Below are positions 42,096 through 51,546 of a DNA stretch of 64,000 bases, one piece after another; the stretch's first letter is position 1; each line of letters opens with the position of its first letter. The DNA is taken from contig CAVHCX010000008.1 in the NCBI GenBank assembly GCA_963634745.1, positions 1-64,000 on the forward strand, read 5' to 3'. The position numbers were made by a program, and so were the translations under genes. Under the pieces are notes generated by a model. The model was not told the origin of the DNA. It did not search any database and worked only from the letters and a program-made list of their open reading frames with translations. This DNA is from CAKRJP01 sp963634745 (GTDB taxonomy: Bacteria > Bacillota > Clostridia > Lachnospirales > Lachnospiraceae).

Positions 42096-42915
42096 GAAGA
42101 ATAGTTCCGCTATACAGCGAAGATTAATACCAACTTATATTTTCTTGATCATTTGTTCCTTTATCTCAGTATTCCCACTCTACTGGATGATTTCTGCGGC
42201 GACAAATCAATCCGTAGATGTGGCAAGAGGAAAAATCTCTTTTGGCGTATATGCCCTTGAGAATTTTAGAAAATTAACAGAGCAGACCGACCTTTGGGGA
42301 GCTATGGGAAATTCCTTCCTGTATTCTATTGTACAAACCCTTGTTGCTCTTTTGATCTGCTCACTGGCAGGTTTTGGATTTGAGCTTTACCATGATAAGG
42401 CAAAAGATAAGGTCTTTTCTATCTTGCTTTTGGCTATGATGGTTCCTCAGGTTGCAACCATGATTCCATTGTTTAAGATGGTTTCTTCCGCAGGTTTATT
42501 AAATACCGTTTGGGCTTTTATCTTGCCTAGTATCTCGACCCCCTTCTTGATCATGATGTTCAGGCAAAATTCCAGAAATTTCCCGGTAGATATTATGGAA
42601 GCTGCCAGACTGGAAGGACTTTCCGAGTTCCAGATCTTCTTTAAAATGTATATGCCGGTTATGAAGTCTACCTATGCGGCAGCAGCGGTTATCACATTTA
42701 TGAATGCATGGAATGCTTACCTTTGGCCAAAGGTTGTTATGGCTGATACCAGAGCCCAGACCATGCCTATGCTGATCGCCAACCTGTCCAGTGGATATAC
42801 CACAGACTATGGCGTACTTATGATGGGTGTATTGTTCTGTTCCTTACCTACCATGATTGTATTCTTTGTATTACAGAAACAGTTCGCAGAAGGTATTACC
42901 GGAGCAGTAAAATAA
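42088..42915 (+). CDS. Carbohydrate ABC transporter permease (MalG-like)
   Basis: A 275-residue second permease with six hydrophobic segments and the docking loop MEAARLEGLSEFQIFFKMYMPVMKS about 171-195. I use the GTG at 42088, which has AGGTGA just upstream; a GTG three codons earlier is possible. It lacks its own ATPase gene; the MsmX/UgpC-type ATPase at 48063-49175 is the natural candidate partner. Confidence 0.9.
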   Translation: MTKKNSSAIQRRLIPTYIFLIICSFISVFPLYWMISAATNQSVDVARGKISFGVYALENFRKLTEQTDLWGAMGNSFLYSIVQTLVALLICSLAGFGFELYHDKAKDKVFSILLLAMMVPQVATMIPLFKMVSSAGLLNTVWAFILPSISTPFLIMMFRQNSRNFPVDIMEAARLEGLSEFQIFFKMYMPVMKSTYAAAAVITFMNAWNAYLWPKVVMADTRAQTMPMLIANLSSGYTTDYGVLMMGVLFCSLPTMIVFFVLQKQFAEGITGAVK

Positions 42916-42969
42916 TTAAAGGGCCTAGGCCTGCCTGAATTTAGATTAACGTTAAATGAGGATAGTAAA

Positions 42970-45900
42970 ATGAAAGAATTTCGATATAGTATCATAAAAA
43001 ATCCTGAAATATTTATGGAGAACCGACTCCCGGCACATTCAGATCATGCTTATTATGGCAGCGAGGAAAGTGCAAGGAGTGGACATTTGGATTTTAAGGA
43101 ATCCCTAAACGGTATTTGGAAATTCTCTTATGCAAAGAATCTTGCATCTGCCATCCCGGGCTTTGAAAAAGAGGACTATGACTGTACCGCCTGGGATGAC
43201 ATCCCGGTGCCGGCACATATTCAGATGGAAGGATATGATATTCCACAGTATGCCAACACCCAGTATCCGTGGGATGGAAGGCAGGCTGTTCTTCCGGGAG
43301 AAATCCCGGAAGAATTTAATCCGGTGGCATCTTATGTGAAGTATTTTGAAGTGCCGGAACGTATGGAAAATGGGCCGGTATTTATTTCCTTCCAAGGGGT
43401 AGAAAGTGGTATGGCCTTGTGGCTGAACGGCCAGTATGTAGGCTATAGTGAGGATAGCTTCACACCATCGGAATTTGAACTGACCCCTTACCTTAAAAAG
43501 GGAACCAATAAGCTGGCGGTACAGGTTTATAAGTGGACCGCAGGCTCCTGGTGCGAGGATCAGGATTTCTTTAGATTCTCAGGAATCTTTAGGGAGGTAT
43601 ATCTTTATACCATTCCTAAGGTCCACATTCGCGATATGAAGGTAAAGACCATCTTAGATGGGGAATATAAGGATGCGGTTCTTTACCTGGACCTTGAGGC
43701 GACCGCAGATGGAAAAGCAGAGATTTGCCTGTCAGATGATGAGATAGAATTGGTAGCAGAAATGAGTTTGACCAAGGGAAGTAACCATATGGAAATGCCG
43801 GTAAAAGCCCCTTCCCTTTGGAGTGCGGAGAACCCATATCTGTATGACCTGACCATCCGTGTTCTTGACAAGTCTGAGAACTTAGAGGAAGTAGTTAAGG
43901 AGCGAGTTGGCTTCCGCAAATTCGAGATGAAGAATCGGATGATGCATATCAATGGCAAACGTATTGAGTTTTACGGTGTCAATCGTCATGAATTTAGTGC
44001 AGACCGGGGAAGAGCCATTACAGAGGATGTTATTTTAAAAGATATCCTCACGATGAAGCAGCATAATATTAATGCAGTTCGTACCTGTCATTATCCAAAT
44101 CAGTCAGTAATCTACAGACTTTGTGATGAGTACGGCCTGTATGTGATTGACGAGACCAACCTAGAAACCCACGGAACCTGGGATGCCCATCAAAGGGGCA
44201 AGGTGGACAGAGATTTTGTAGTGCCGGGGGATAGACCGGAATATCAAGAGATGATCTTAGACCGAGCAAGAAGTATGTTCGAGAGAGATAAGAACCATCC
44301 GTCTATTGTGATCTGGTCCTGTGGAAATGAGTCCTACGGTGGCAAGGATATTTTAGAGATGAGTAAGGCCTTCCACAAATGGGACGATACGAGATTGGTT
44401 CATTACGAAGGTGTTTGGTGGGACCCTCGTTATCCGGAAACCACAGACATGGTAAGTTCTATGTATACACCTGCAGCCGAGATCAGGGACTATTTGAAAA
44501 AGCACAGGGATAAGCCTTATGTACTTTGCGAATATACCCATGCCATGGGAAATTCCTGTGGCGGCATGCACAAATATACAGATCTTATGGAGGAAGAACC
44601 CCTTTTCCAGGGCGGATTTATCTGGGATTATATCGACCAGTCCCTGACAAAGAAAGATCGCTACGGAAACGAATTCCAAGCCTACGGCGGCGATTTTGGA
44701 GAGCGCCCCTGTGACTATAATTTCAGCGGAAATGGAATCTGCTACGGCAAAGACAGAGATCCTTCCCCTAAGATGCAGGAAGTTAAATTTAACTATCAGC
44801 CGATAACTGTTGAGATTCACGATAAGGTTGCCACCATCCGCAATAAGAATCTCTTCACAAACACCAATGCATATGATGCTGTGGTAAGCTTAGAAAAAGA
44901 AGGGGAACTTATAGAAGAAGAGGTTCTTTCCATCAACGTGGAGCCTTTGAAGAAGAAGAAAGTAGATCTGGATATAGAAGTTCCTGCAGATGGAGAATAT
45001 GTACTGACCCTTTCCTTTGTATTAAAAGAGGATACTCTCTGGGCAAAGAAGGGCCATGAAATAGCCTATGGCCAGGAAGTGCTAGGGGCCATGCCGGAAG
45101 AAAAAGTATCAGACAAGGCCTTCCGGATTACCAAAGGCTGGCACAATGTAGGTATTCAGGGAGAGAATTTTGAAGTCCTCTTCTCAATCTTGCACGGAGG
45201 TTTGGTTTCCTACAAGTATGGCGGCAAAGAATTATTTAAAAGCATACCCAAGCCAAATTTCTGGCGTGCCCTCACGGATAATGACGTGGCCAACCTCCTG
45301 CCATTCAGGGCAGGACAGTGGAAGCTTGCCAGCATGTATTCCTCTTACAAATACAATCATGGACGGGCAGCTACTGACTGCACCGTTGATGAGGCAGCTG
45401 ATCATGTAACTATTACCTACACCTATCACTTGCCGGTGAAACCTGCGCTAGATTGCCAGGTGGCCTACAGTGTCTATGGGGACGGCAAGATTCAGGTAAC
45501 TATGACCATGGATCCATCTGCAGAAGTGGGAGAGCTTCCGGAATACAGCATGCTCTTTACCATGGATGCAGATTATGACAATTTGACCTGGTATGGATTG
45601 GGACCGGATGAAACCTATGTGGATAGGTGCCACGCAAAATTAGGTCTTTACAGCAATAAGGTGGCTGACAATATGGCCAAATATTTAGTTCCGCAGGAAT
45701 GTGGCAACAAGATCGGGGTTCGCTATGCAAAGCTGACAGATGAGAAGGGCAGAGGCCTTCTTATCAAGGGCGATAACTTGCATTTTTCAGCCCTGCCTTA
45801 TTCACCTCATGAACTTGACAACGCCCTCCATGCAACAGAACTTCCACCGGTACATTATACCTTTATCCGTGTGGGGGTAGAGCAGATGGGAGTGGCAGGA

Positions 45901-45990
45901 GATGATACCTGGGGTGCCCTTACTCATCCGGAATATCGCATTGATAATAGTAAAAAATTAAGATTAAGCTTCTCTTTCCAAGGTATATAA
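42970..45990 (+). CDS. lacZ: Beta-galactosidase, glycoside hydrolase family 2
   Basis: A 1006-residue cytoplasmic GH2 beta-galactosidase of the LacZ type, hydrolysing imported beta-galactosides. Domains in order: jelly-roll sugar-binding (GLWKFSYAKN-like start; WLNGQYVGYSEDSFTPSEF), immunoglobulin-like, TIM barrel, a second Ig-like domain, and a C-terminal beta-sandwich (Bgal_small_N). The acid/base Glu is in WSCGNESYG (about 454) and the nucleophile Glu in CEYTHAMGN (about 521). No signal peptide. Last gene of the operon; a hairpin follows. Confidence 0.94.
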   Translation: MKEFRYSIIKNPEIFMENRLPAHSDHAYYGSEESARSGHLDFKESLNGIWKFSYAKNLASAIPGFEKEDYDCTAWDDIPVPAHIQMEGYDIPQYANTQYPWDGRQAVLPGEIPEEFNPVASYVKYFEVPERMENGPVFISFQGVESGMALWLNGQYVGYSEDSFTPSEFELTPYLKKGTNKLAVQVYKWTAGSWCEDQDFFRFSGIFREVYLYTIPKVHIRDMKVKTILDGEYKDAVLYLDLEATADGKAEICLSDDEIELVAEMSLTKGSNHMEMPVKAPSLWSAENPYLYDLTIRVLDKSENLEEVVKERVGFRKFEMKNRMMHINGKRIEFYGVNRHEFSADRGRAITEDVILKDILTMKQHNINAVRTCHYPNQSVIYRLCDEYGLYVIDETNLETHGTWDAHQRGKVDRDFVVPGDRPEYQEMILDRARSMFERDKNHPSIVIWSCGNESYGGKDILEMSKAFHKWDDTRLVHYEGVWWDPRYPETTDMVSSMYTPAAEIRDYLKKHRDKPYVLCEYTHAMGNSCGGMHKYTDLMEEEPLFQGGFIWDYIDQSLTKKDRYGNEFQAYGGDFGERPCDYNFSGNGICYGKDRDPSPKMQEVKFNYQPITVEIHDKVATIRNKNLFTNTNAYDAVVSLEKEGELIEEEVLSINVEPLKKKKVDLDIEVPADGEYVLTLSFVLKEDTLWAKKGHEIAYGQEVLGAMPEEKVSDKAFRITKGWHNVGIQGENFEVLFSILHGGLVSYKYGGKELFKSIPKPNFWRALTDNDVANLLPFRAGQWKLASMYSSYKYNHGRAATDCTVDEAADHVTITYTYHLPVKPALDCQVAYSVYGDGKIQVTMTMDPSAEVGELPEYSMLFTMDADYDNLTWYGLGPDETYVDRCHAKLGLYSNKVADNMAKYLVPQECGNKIGVRYAKLTDEKGRGLLIKGDNLHFSALPYSPHELDNALHATELPPVHYTFIRVGVEQMGVAGDDTWGALTHPEYRIDNSKKLRLSFSFQGI

Positions 45991-46004
45991 GGAGGAGAAT
46001 TTAG

Positions 46005-46040
46005 CAAATGCTCTCACATACAGTGAGAGCATTTGTCTTA
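46005..46040 (+). terminator. Intrinsic hairpin after lacZ
   Basis: Perfect 13-bp stem caaatgctctcac/gtgagagcatttg with a 5-nt loop; the T tail is poor (tctta), so it may stabilise rather than stop the transcript. Confidence 0.6.
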
Positions 46041-46101
46041 TGGCGATTATTTGTGGTAAAATGGCGGCAAGAGAAATAATTATTTTATGGAGGAATAAAA
46101 C

Positions 46102-46620
46102 GTGATTTATAACGATGTGTACATGGAACAGCATATCCACAGAATGGCTCCGAAGGCTACAAAATTTTATAATATTTTGATGATCCTTCTTACGGTCTTT
46201 GTGGCTTTTAACTTTGTTTTTATAGACTATAGAATTTTTGGCCTTCCCTTGATTGCCATGATCATAGCCACTTATTTTGTAACTCAGAATACCAAGCTGG
46301 ATTTTGACTATAGCTTTACCAATGGTCTTTTGGAGATTACCAAGATTAAAAGAAAAACAAAGAGACAGGACCTGATCTGCTGCGAGATGAAGGATGTCGT
46401 GGTGGTAGCTCCTTCCAGAACGGAACCGGTTCAGCCCTATGTGGGGCGGAAGATGAAGACCTTTGACTGCCTCTCCCATGATCCGGAAGTTTCTTACTAT
46501 ACCATGATTATTCGGGATTCGGATGTGGGAAATGAAATCAAGGTCTTATTTGAGCCCAATGAAGACTTTCTAGAAGCCATGTTCAGGGCAGCTCCCAGAA
46601 AGGTGCATATAAAAAGATAG
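46102..46620 (+). CDS. Two-helix membrane protein of unknown function (DUF6106-like)
   Basis: A 172-residue protein with two adjacent hydrophobic helices (about 22-65) followed by a soluble beta-rich domain ending in a basic tail. It begins with GTG at 46102 behind TGGAGGAA. The overall form (short cytoplasmic start, hairpin of two helices, then a PH-like strand-rich domain starting YSFTNGLLEITKIKRK) resembles clostridial proteins listed as DUF6106, but I am unsure of the number. It meets the convergent PucR-type gene with only two bases between stop codons, so the two transcripts must overlap. Confidence 0.55.
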   Translation: MIYNDVYMEQHIHRMAPKATKFYNILMILLTVFVAFNFVFIDYRIFGLPLIAMIIATYFVTQNTKLDFDYSFTNGLLEITKIKRKTKRQDLICCEMKDVVVVAPSRTEPVQPYVGRKMKTFDCLSHDPEVSYYTMIIRDSDVGNEIKVLFEPNEDFLEAMFRAAPRKVHIKR

Positions 46621-46622
46621 GA

Positions 46623-47522
46623 TCACTCATTTTGGTGCTGAAGGTAGTTAGAGATCATCAGGGCGATCTTGCAGATTACGGCATCATCAAAGTTTCGAAT
46701 ATTAAGTCCTGTTAACTGCTCGATCTTATCCAGGCGGTAGATTAAAGTATTGCGGTGTAAGTAAAGTTTTCTGGCACATTCTGCAATGCTAAGCCCGGAA
46801 TCCAAAAAGGTATGGATGGTGTGCAAGGTCTCATCGTCCATATCGGATAGGTGGAGCCCCTGGAAATGGTCTTGAAGATATTCCTTGCAAACCTCTGTAG
46901 GCAGTTGGTAGATCAGCTTTCCAAGCCCCAGATCCCTGGCCCAATGGATGCGGTCCGTATCAGAGAAAATTTTCCCGATCTCCATTGCAGAAGAGACCCT
47001 AAAAAAAATGTTGGGCAGGTCTGTGAGGGAAGTGGCTACGCAGTCATATGCAAAGCGTATGGAGATCATAGCCTCAGCCTCCAAGGTGCCTTGCATGTCC
47101 AATAACATTTGCCGCAAGGAGTCTGCAGATAAATTTCTGGAAAGCTGACGGATTAAGGCGATACGGCATTCGTCGATCTGAATCAAGCGATCTGTACCGG
47201 AGGAGAAAAACTGGGCAAAGATCGACTGCTCCATAGATGAAAAAGGCTGGGCAACTTCCATAAGAACCAGGAAGAAGTAGCCCGTAGTTTCCAAATGGAA
47301 GCGGTGGATTCCGTCGGTGATTTCCTGATCCGATAAAAGCCCCAGTAAGAGCCCCCGAAGAAAGCCTTCCTTGGAAGTACTGCTGTGGCTGGCATGCAGC
47401 ATATTTTTTAAAGTAATCAGCATTTCCTCGTCATCAATCCGGCTGTCTGTAATAGAAAAACGAATTCCTGTCTGATTCTGAATCTGATCCAATAATTCTT
47501 CGATTTGTTCTCTGCTTGTCAT
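46623..47522 (-). CDS. PucR/CdaR-type helix-turn-helix regulator
   Basis: A 299-residue regulator whose C-terminus carries the PucR-type HTH_30 domain: LSIAECARKLYLHRNTLIYRLDKIEQLTG about 253-281. The N-terminal 220 residues contain a degenerate GGDEF-like middle region seen in CdaR/PucR proteins, with no cyclase motif visible. Members regulate sugar-acid, purine or amino-acid catabolism; nothing here identifies its targets. It is divergent from the HPr-like/ATPase operon, with 264 bp between, and could control it. Confidence 0.78.
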   Translation of the reverse strand: MTSREQIEELLDQIQNQTGIRFSITDSRIDDEEMLITLKNMLHASHSSTSKEGFLRGLLLGLLSDQEITDGIHRFHLETTGYFFLVLMEVAQPFSSMEQSIFAQFFSSGTDRLIQIDECRIALIRQLSRNLSADSLRQMLLDMQGTLEAEAMISIRFAYDCVATSLTDLPNIFFRVSSAMEIGKIFSDTDRIHWARDLGLGKLIYQLPTEVCKEYLQDHFQGLHLSDMDDETLHTIHTFLDSGLSIAECARKLYLHRNTLIYRLDKIEQLTGLNIRNFDDAVICKIALMISNYLQHQNE

Positions 47523-47705
47523 AATAAATCCCCAATATCATTTTTTTATTGAAAAAAATCCTTGCATATCCAAGGGTGTCCTTCACCAATTACTAACATT
47601 TTAACTATAGGGGAGGCCCTTCGTCAACTGACTTAGAGGTTGAATGTAAAGAAAGCTCTAAGTTAAAGTAACGAAGATCCTTTGTTTATTTTGGTTAGTT
47701 TAACG

Positions 47706-47734
47706 ATGACAGGGCCGGGGGGCTTTTGTATAAT
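47706..47734 (+). promoter_or_regulatory. Sigma-A promoter of the HPr-like/MsmX operon
   Basis: ATGACA (47706-47711), 17-bp spacer, TATAAT (47729-47734) with an upstream TTTTG. About 52 bp before the HPr-like start. Confidence 0.7.
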
Positions 47735-47786
47735 AAACACATAAAACAGCGTGGGTATGTTATACAGAATAGAAAGGAGCTTTCAT

Positions 47787-48020
47787 ATGACTTCAGTTAC
47801 TGTAAAAATCAATTCCATCGAAAAGATCAAAGATTTTGTAAATGCAGTTACAGCTTTTGATAATGATTTTGATTTGGTACAAGATCGTTACGTAATAGAT
47901 GCAAAATCGATCATGGGTATCTTTAGTTTGGATACATCACAGGACCTTACATTAAAGATCCATAAGGATGAAGATCTGGCTGGTATTTATGCGGCACTCG
48001 ATGAGTTTATTGTTAAATAA
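47787..48020 (+). CDS. HPr-like protein lacking the phosphocarrier histidine
   Basis: A 77-residue protein with the HPr fold pattern. The regulatory-serine region is intact (KSIMGIFSL, Ser about 41, equivalent to Ser46 of HPr), but the segment that should hold His15 (IHARP in HPr) reads SIEKIKD, so it cannot carry phosphate for the PTS. This is the Crh situation: a protein that HPr kinase could phosphorylate on serine but enzyme I could not on histidine. AAGGAG precedes the ATG. It is 42 bp upstream of the multi-sugar ATPase gene in the same operon. Confidence 0.8.
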   Translation: MTSVTVKINSIEKIKDFVNAVTAFDNDFDLVQDRYVIDAKSIMGIFSLDTSQDLTLKIHKDEDLAGIYAALDEFIVK

Positions 48021-48062
48021 TAAAGAAATATAAAAAGAAATATATAAAGAAAGGTTTTTATC

Positions 48063-49175
48063 ATGGCAAGTATTTCATTAAAAAACATCAACAAAGTATA
48101 TTCAAATGGTTTTCATGCAGTTAAGGATTTTAATCTTGACATCGAAGATAAGGAATTTATCATCTTCGTAGGACCATCCGGATGTGGTAAGTCTACAACC
48201 CTTCGTATGGTAGCGGGTCTTGAGGATATTTCCAGCGGAGACCTTTTGATCGATGGCAAGCGTATGAACGACGTAGAGCCAAAGGATCGTGATATCGCGA
48301 TGGTATTCCAAAACTATGCTTTGTATCCACATATGACTGTATATGACAACATGGCATTTGGTCTGAAGCTTCGTAAATTACCTAAGGATGAGATTGACAA
48401 GAAGGTACGTGAGGCTGCTAAGGTTCTGGACTTGGAAGGACTCTTAGATCGTAAGCCAAAGGCTCTTTCCGGTGGACAGCGTCAGCGTGTTGCCATGGGA
48501 CGTGCCATCGTTCGTAATCCTAAGGTATTCCTTATGGATGAGCCTCTTTCAAACTTGGATGCTAAATTACGTGTTCAGATGAGAATTGAGATTTCTAAGC
48601 TTCATGAGAGATTGGGAGCAACCATTATCTACGTTACACATGATCAGACCGAGGCTATGACTCTTGGTACCAGAATCGTAGTTATGAAGGATGGTGTTGT
48701 TCAGCAGATCGATACTCCTCATAACTTATATAATAAGCCACAGAACCTCTTCGTTGCAGGATTTATCGGATCTCCACAGATGAACTTTATGGACGCCAAG
48801 ATTTCTGTAAATGGCAAGGAAGTTACAGCCCAGGTTGGAGATGCTAAGATTGCAGTTCCGGTTACAAAGGCTAAGGCCCTGATCGAGGGAGGATATGATG
48901 GAAAGACAGTCGTTCTTGGTATCCGTCCGGAAGATATCCATGATTCACCCATGTTCCTTGCTGCATCACCAAATAGCGTGATCGAGGCAAATATCCGTGT
49001 ATATGAGCTTCTTGGTGCAGAAGTATTCTTATATTTCGATTATGCAGGCGCTCAGGTAACAGCCAGAGTAGACCCAAGAACTAATGCAAAGCAGGGTGAC
49101 CATATCCAGTTTGCCCTTGATATGGAGCATGCACATTTCTTCGATAAGGAGACAGAGCAGGTAATCACAAACTAG
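48063..49175 (+). CDS. Multi-sugar ABC transporter ATPase (MsmX/UgpC-like)
   Basis: A 370-residue ABC ATPase of the carbohydrate-uptake-1 family. Walker A GPSGCGKST about 36, Q-loop MVFQNYALYPH about 80, signature LSGGQRQR about 135, Walker B VFLMDEPLSNLD about 155, then the C-terminal TOBE/OB domain (about 240-370) that allows one ATPase to serve several permeases. No permease lies next to it, while the beta-galactoside permease operon lacks an ATPase, so it is probably the shared motor. Co-transcribed with the HPr-like gene and ended by a strong terminator. Confidence 0.9.
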   Translation: MASISLKNINKVYSNGFHAVKDFNLDIEDKEFIIFVGPSGCGKSTTLRMVAGLEDISSGDLLIDGKRMNDVEPKDRDIAMVFQNYALYPHMTVYDNMAFGLKLRKLPKDEIDKKVREAAKVLDLEGLLDRKPKALSGGQRQRVAMGRAIVRNPKVFLMDEPLSNLDAKLRVQMRIEISKLHERLGATIIYVTHDQTEAMTLGTRIVVMKDGVVQQIDTPHNLYNKPQNLFVAGFIGSPQMNFMDAKISVNGKEVTAQVGDAKIAVPVTKAKALIEGGYDGKTVVLGIRPEDIHDSPMFLAASPNSVIEANIRVYELLGAEVFLYFDYAGAQVTARVDPRTNAKQGDHIQFALDMEHAHFFDKETEQVITN

Positions 49176-49210
49176 GTTATATAGCTTGTAATTTGTAAAA
49201 AATATAAAAC

Positions 49211-49262
49211 AAAAACGACAGGTATTTCTTACAGCAGAAGTAGGTAGGCCTGTCGTTTTTTA
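49211..49262 (+). terminator. Intrinsic terminator after msmX-like gene
   Basis: Stem aaaaacgacagg/cctgtcgttttt with a 26-nt loop and T6. Confidence 0.85.
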
Positions 49263-49324
49263 TGTAAGAGAAAAATGATTGGAAGAATTTGGAAGAAATT
49301 TAGTAGAAATTTAGATAAATTTTT

Positions 49325-49354
49325 TTGACCTATGTGCAGGAAATATCGTATAAT
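49325..49354 (+). promoter_or_regulatory. Sigma-A promoter of the GNAT gene
   Basis: TTGACC (49325-49330), 18-bp spacer, TATAAT (49349-49354), 45 bp before the ATG. Confidence 0.78.
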
Positions 49355-49398
49355 GAAGTAGTGAAATGAATCTATGATTAAGAACGCGAGGAGATCCT

Positions 49399-50271
49399 AT
49401 GCATTACAGTATATTAACAGGTAAAACAATTGATGCCGGCCTTGAATTTCTGACAGAGGAGACAAGAAAAAAATTAGAACAGAAGGATGGCTGGCTTGTA
49501 ACCGGACAGGATGATGAAGGAAAAATCATAACCGTAGCTGCCTTTGTATTTAATCCTAACCAGCCCGACACTGTAGAGCTAGACTTCATTTATACTAGAC
49601 AGGAATACCGGGAAGAAGGATGGGCTATGGGAGCAATCTACTATGCCCAGAAGAAATTTAGGGCACAGGGAGTTCGACGCTTCATTTGCTGCCCGGTCGG
49701 AACCGAAGAGGAGCTTTTTGAATTTTCGATATTTCTTGCCATGGCAGGGTTTGAACCCTTGGTTTTGGATTGGCATGCATATAGCTATGATTTGAAAAAT
49801 TTAGATAAGATAGATGATTTGAAAACTTATATTGAAGCCTGCAAGGGGAAGGCTAAGAAGCTTTCAATCGAAGAGATTAAGTTTTATCTGCATTTCAAAA
49901 ATAATGATGTTCCATCCAGGGTTCGAGATTATATGCTAAGAGACTGCGACTTGTCAAAAAGTCTTTTCGTTGTGGAAGATAAAAAGATTATGGGAGCTGT
50001 CCTGGTGCAGGATGGGGATGATTCAGAGACCAACATTTCCAATCTTTATATTAATCCCGGCTGGAGAAATAAGCATTTAATTTTAGGAATGCTGGCCCGG
50101 GTGGTTACCAATATATCGGAGGGAAAGCATATTCTGAACCTGGCCATTGACAGCGAACAAGAATTGAATCTGTATAAGTATATTTTCGGAGAGCCTATGG
50201 AAGATTGCCTGATTCAGTGTTATGAGAGGGCCGTAGATGAATTTGATATGAGCTCAGAAGAGTTAAGCTGA
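49399..50271 (+). CDS. GNAT-family acetyltransferase, probably two-domain
   Basis: A 290-residue protein with acetyltransferase character. The first half contains the strand-helix core (VELDFIYTRQEYREEGWAMGAIYYAQ about 54-79), where the R-x-E-G-W-A-M-G loop sits at the acetyl-CoA pyrophosphate site. The second half has a similar strand pair (ISNLYINPGWRNKHLILGML about 213-232), suggesting an internal tandem GNAT. Substrate unknown. It has its own promoter and terminator and so is monocistronic. Confidence 0.7.
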   Translation: MHYSILTGKTIDAGLEFLTEETRKKLEQKDGWLVTGQDDEGKIITVAAFVFNPNQPDTVELDFIYTRQEYREEGWAMGAIYYAQKKFRAQGVRRFICCPVGTEEELFEFSIFLAMAGFEPLVLDWHAYSYDLKNLDKIDDLKTYIEACKGKAKKLSIEEIKFYLHFKNNDVPSRVRDYMLRDCDLSKSLFVVEDKKIMGAVLVQDGDDSETNISNLYINPGWRNKHLILGMLARVVTNISEGKHILNLAIDSEQELNLYKYIFGEPMEDCLIQCYERAVDEFDMSSEELS

Positions 50272-50286
50272 GAAAACGTGGAAATG

Positions 50287-50330
50287 AAAAGTTCTATGTG
50301 GCAATATATAAAACCACATAGAACTTTTTT
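50287..50330 (+). terminator. Intrinsic terminator after GNAT gene
   Basis: Perfect stem aaaagttctatgtgg/ccacatagaactttt and T6. Confidence 0.9.
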
Positions 50331-50356
50331 ATTTATGATCTGCCTGCCAAACTATG

Positions 50357-50370
50357 TGAAAACGATTGCA
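50357..50370 (+). promoter_or_regulatory. Candidate cre (CcpA) site before fructokinase gene
   Basis: TGAAAACGATTGCA matches the cre consensus TGWNANCGNTNWCA at every defined position but one (G for W at position 12). It lies 102 bp before the fructokinase start and near a TATAGT -10 candidate (50395-50400). Confidence 0.5.
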
Positions 50371-50471
50371 TATCATAGAGGATTTGGTGTATTCTATAGT
50401 TAGGATCTAAAGTCGGAGCTGTCTTTGCCTCGATAAAAATATGAATGGACCTAACTGTGAAAGGAGTTTGT

Positions 50472-51425
50472 ATGGAATTTATAGCCCTTGGAGAATTATT
50501 GATTGATTTTCTTCCGGGAACTGAGGAAGGATCTTATGTAAGAAATGCAGGAGGAGCCCCTGCAAATGTAGCCATTTCCGCTGCAAGATGCGGTCTTAAA
50601 TCTGGTATGTATTGTAAGGTGGGAAATGATGATCTTGGGAAATTTTTAATGGGAGCCTTAAAAGAAAATCAGGTAACTCCCTTATCTCCTGAATTAACAG
50701 ATGATGCCATTACGACGATGGCCTTTGTAAGCTTAGGGGAGAATAACGAGCGAAGCTTTACCTTTGCAAGAAAACCGGGAGCTGACATGATGTTGGATGC
50801 TTCGGAAATCAAAGAGGAAGATTTTGAGGATTGCAGAATGCTCCATGCAGGATCCTTCACCCTATCTGAGGGAAAAGCTGTAAAAGCAACAGAGTATGCT
50901 ATGCAAAAGGCCCATGACATGGGACGTTTGGTTGCCTTTGACATTAATTACAGAGATATGCCTTGGAAGAATGACAAGGAGGCCTGCGCAAAGAAGGTCC
51001 TGGAGGTTCTTCCCAATGTTGATTTCTTAAAGATCTCAGATGAAGAGATTGATATGGTGGGAGGCAGAGAGAATGTGCCGGCCCTTATGAAGGAAAAGAA
51101 TATTTCAGTTGTGGTACTGACGCTTGGAAGCCAGGGGGCTGAGTGCTTCTTTGATGGATCCTCATTTGTGCTGCCGGGATATAAGGCAGACTATGTGGCA
51201 GATACCACAGGAGCCGGGGATGCTTTCTGGGGCGGCTTCCTGTCTAGAGTCTTAAACCTTGGGGTAAACCGGGTGGAAGACTTAACGGAAGAGATTTTAA
51301 GAGATGCTGTGAAATATGGAAATGTCAGTGGATCCTTGGCAGTCAGAGAAAAAGGTGCCATTGCGTCTTTGCCTACTAAGGAGCAGATTGAAAGCTTTTT
51401 GGAGCAGCATTCCGTTAATGACTAA
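50472..51425 (+). CDS. Fructokinase-type PfkB carbohydrate kinase
   Basis: A 317-residue ribokinase-family kinase, most like fructokinase (ScrK). Seen: the N-terminal ALGELLIDFLPG, the substrate-binding GGAPANVA about 28, and the C-terminal anion hole DTTGAGDAFWGGF about 246 with the catalytic Asp. It would phosphorylate fructose or a related ketose at the 6 position. Start at 50472 behind AAGGAG. A candidate cre site upstream suggests catabolite control. It is monocistronic with a terminator. Confidence 0.88.
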   Translation: MEFIALGELLIDFLPGTEEGSYVRNAGGAPANVAISAARCGLKSGMYCKVGNDDLGKFLMGALKENQVTPLSPELTDDAITTMAFVSLGENNERSFTFARKPGADMMLDASEIKEEDFEDCRMLHAGSFTLSEGKAVKATEYAMQKAHDMGRLVAFDINYRDMPWKNDKEACAKKVLEVLPNVDFLKISDEEIDMVGGRENVPALMKEKNISVVVLTLGSQGAECFFDGSSFVLPGYKADYVADTTGAGDAFWGGFLSRVLNLGVNRVEDLTEEILRDAVKYGNVSGSLAVREKGAIASLPTKEQIESFLEQHSVND

Positions 51426-51469
51426 TAATTTATATTGAAAGATTGCTTTTAAAAAGAGCTTCTATTTTT

Positions 51470-51500
51470 GGGACATCCCTTTATGGGGATGTCCTTTTTT
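51470..51500 (+). terminator. Intrinsic terminator after fructokinase gene
   Basis: Stem gggacatccc/ggggatgtcc, loop tttat, T6. It can also serve the convergent lacI-type gene only weakly. Confidence 0.88.
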
Positions 51501-51546
51501 AAAATAAAGAAGCTATTGCCTGTATTTAGGAAATAGCAGTCAGGCC

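Noticed and set aside
46008..46079. 23-residue small protein after lacZ
   Set aside because: Although a GGAGGAG lies upstream, the frame is made of the terminator-like stem and its spacing to the ATG is long; most likely chance.
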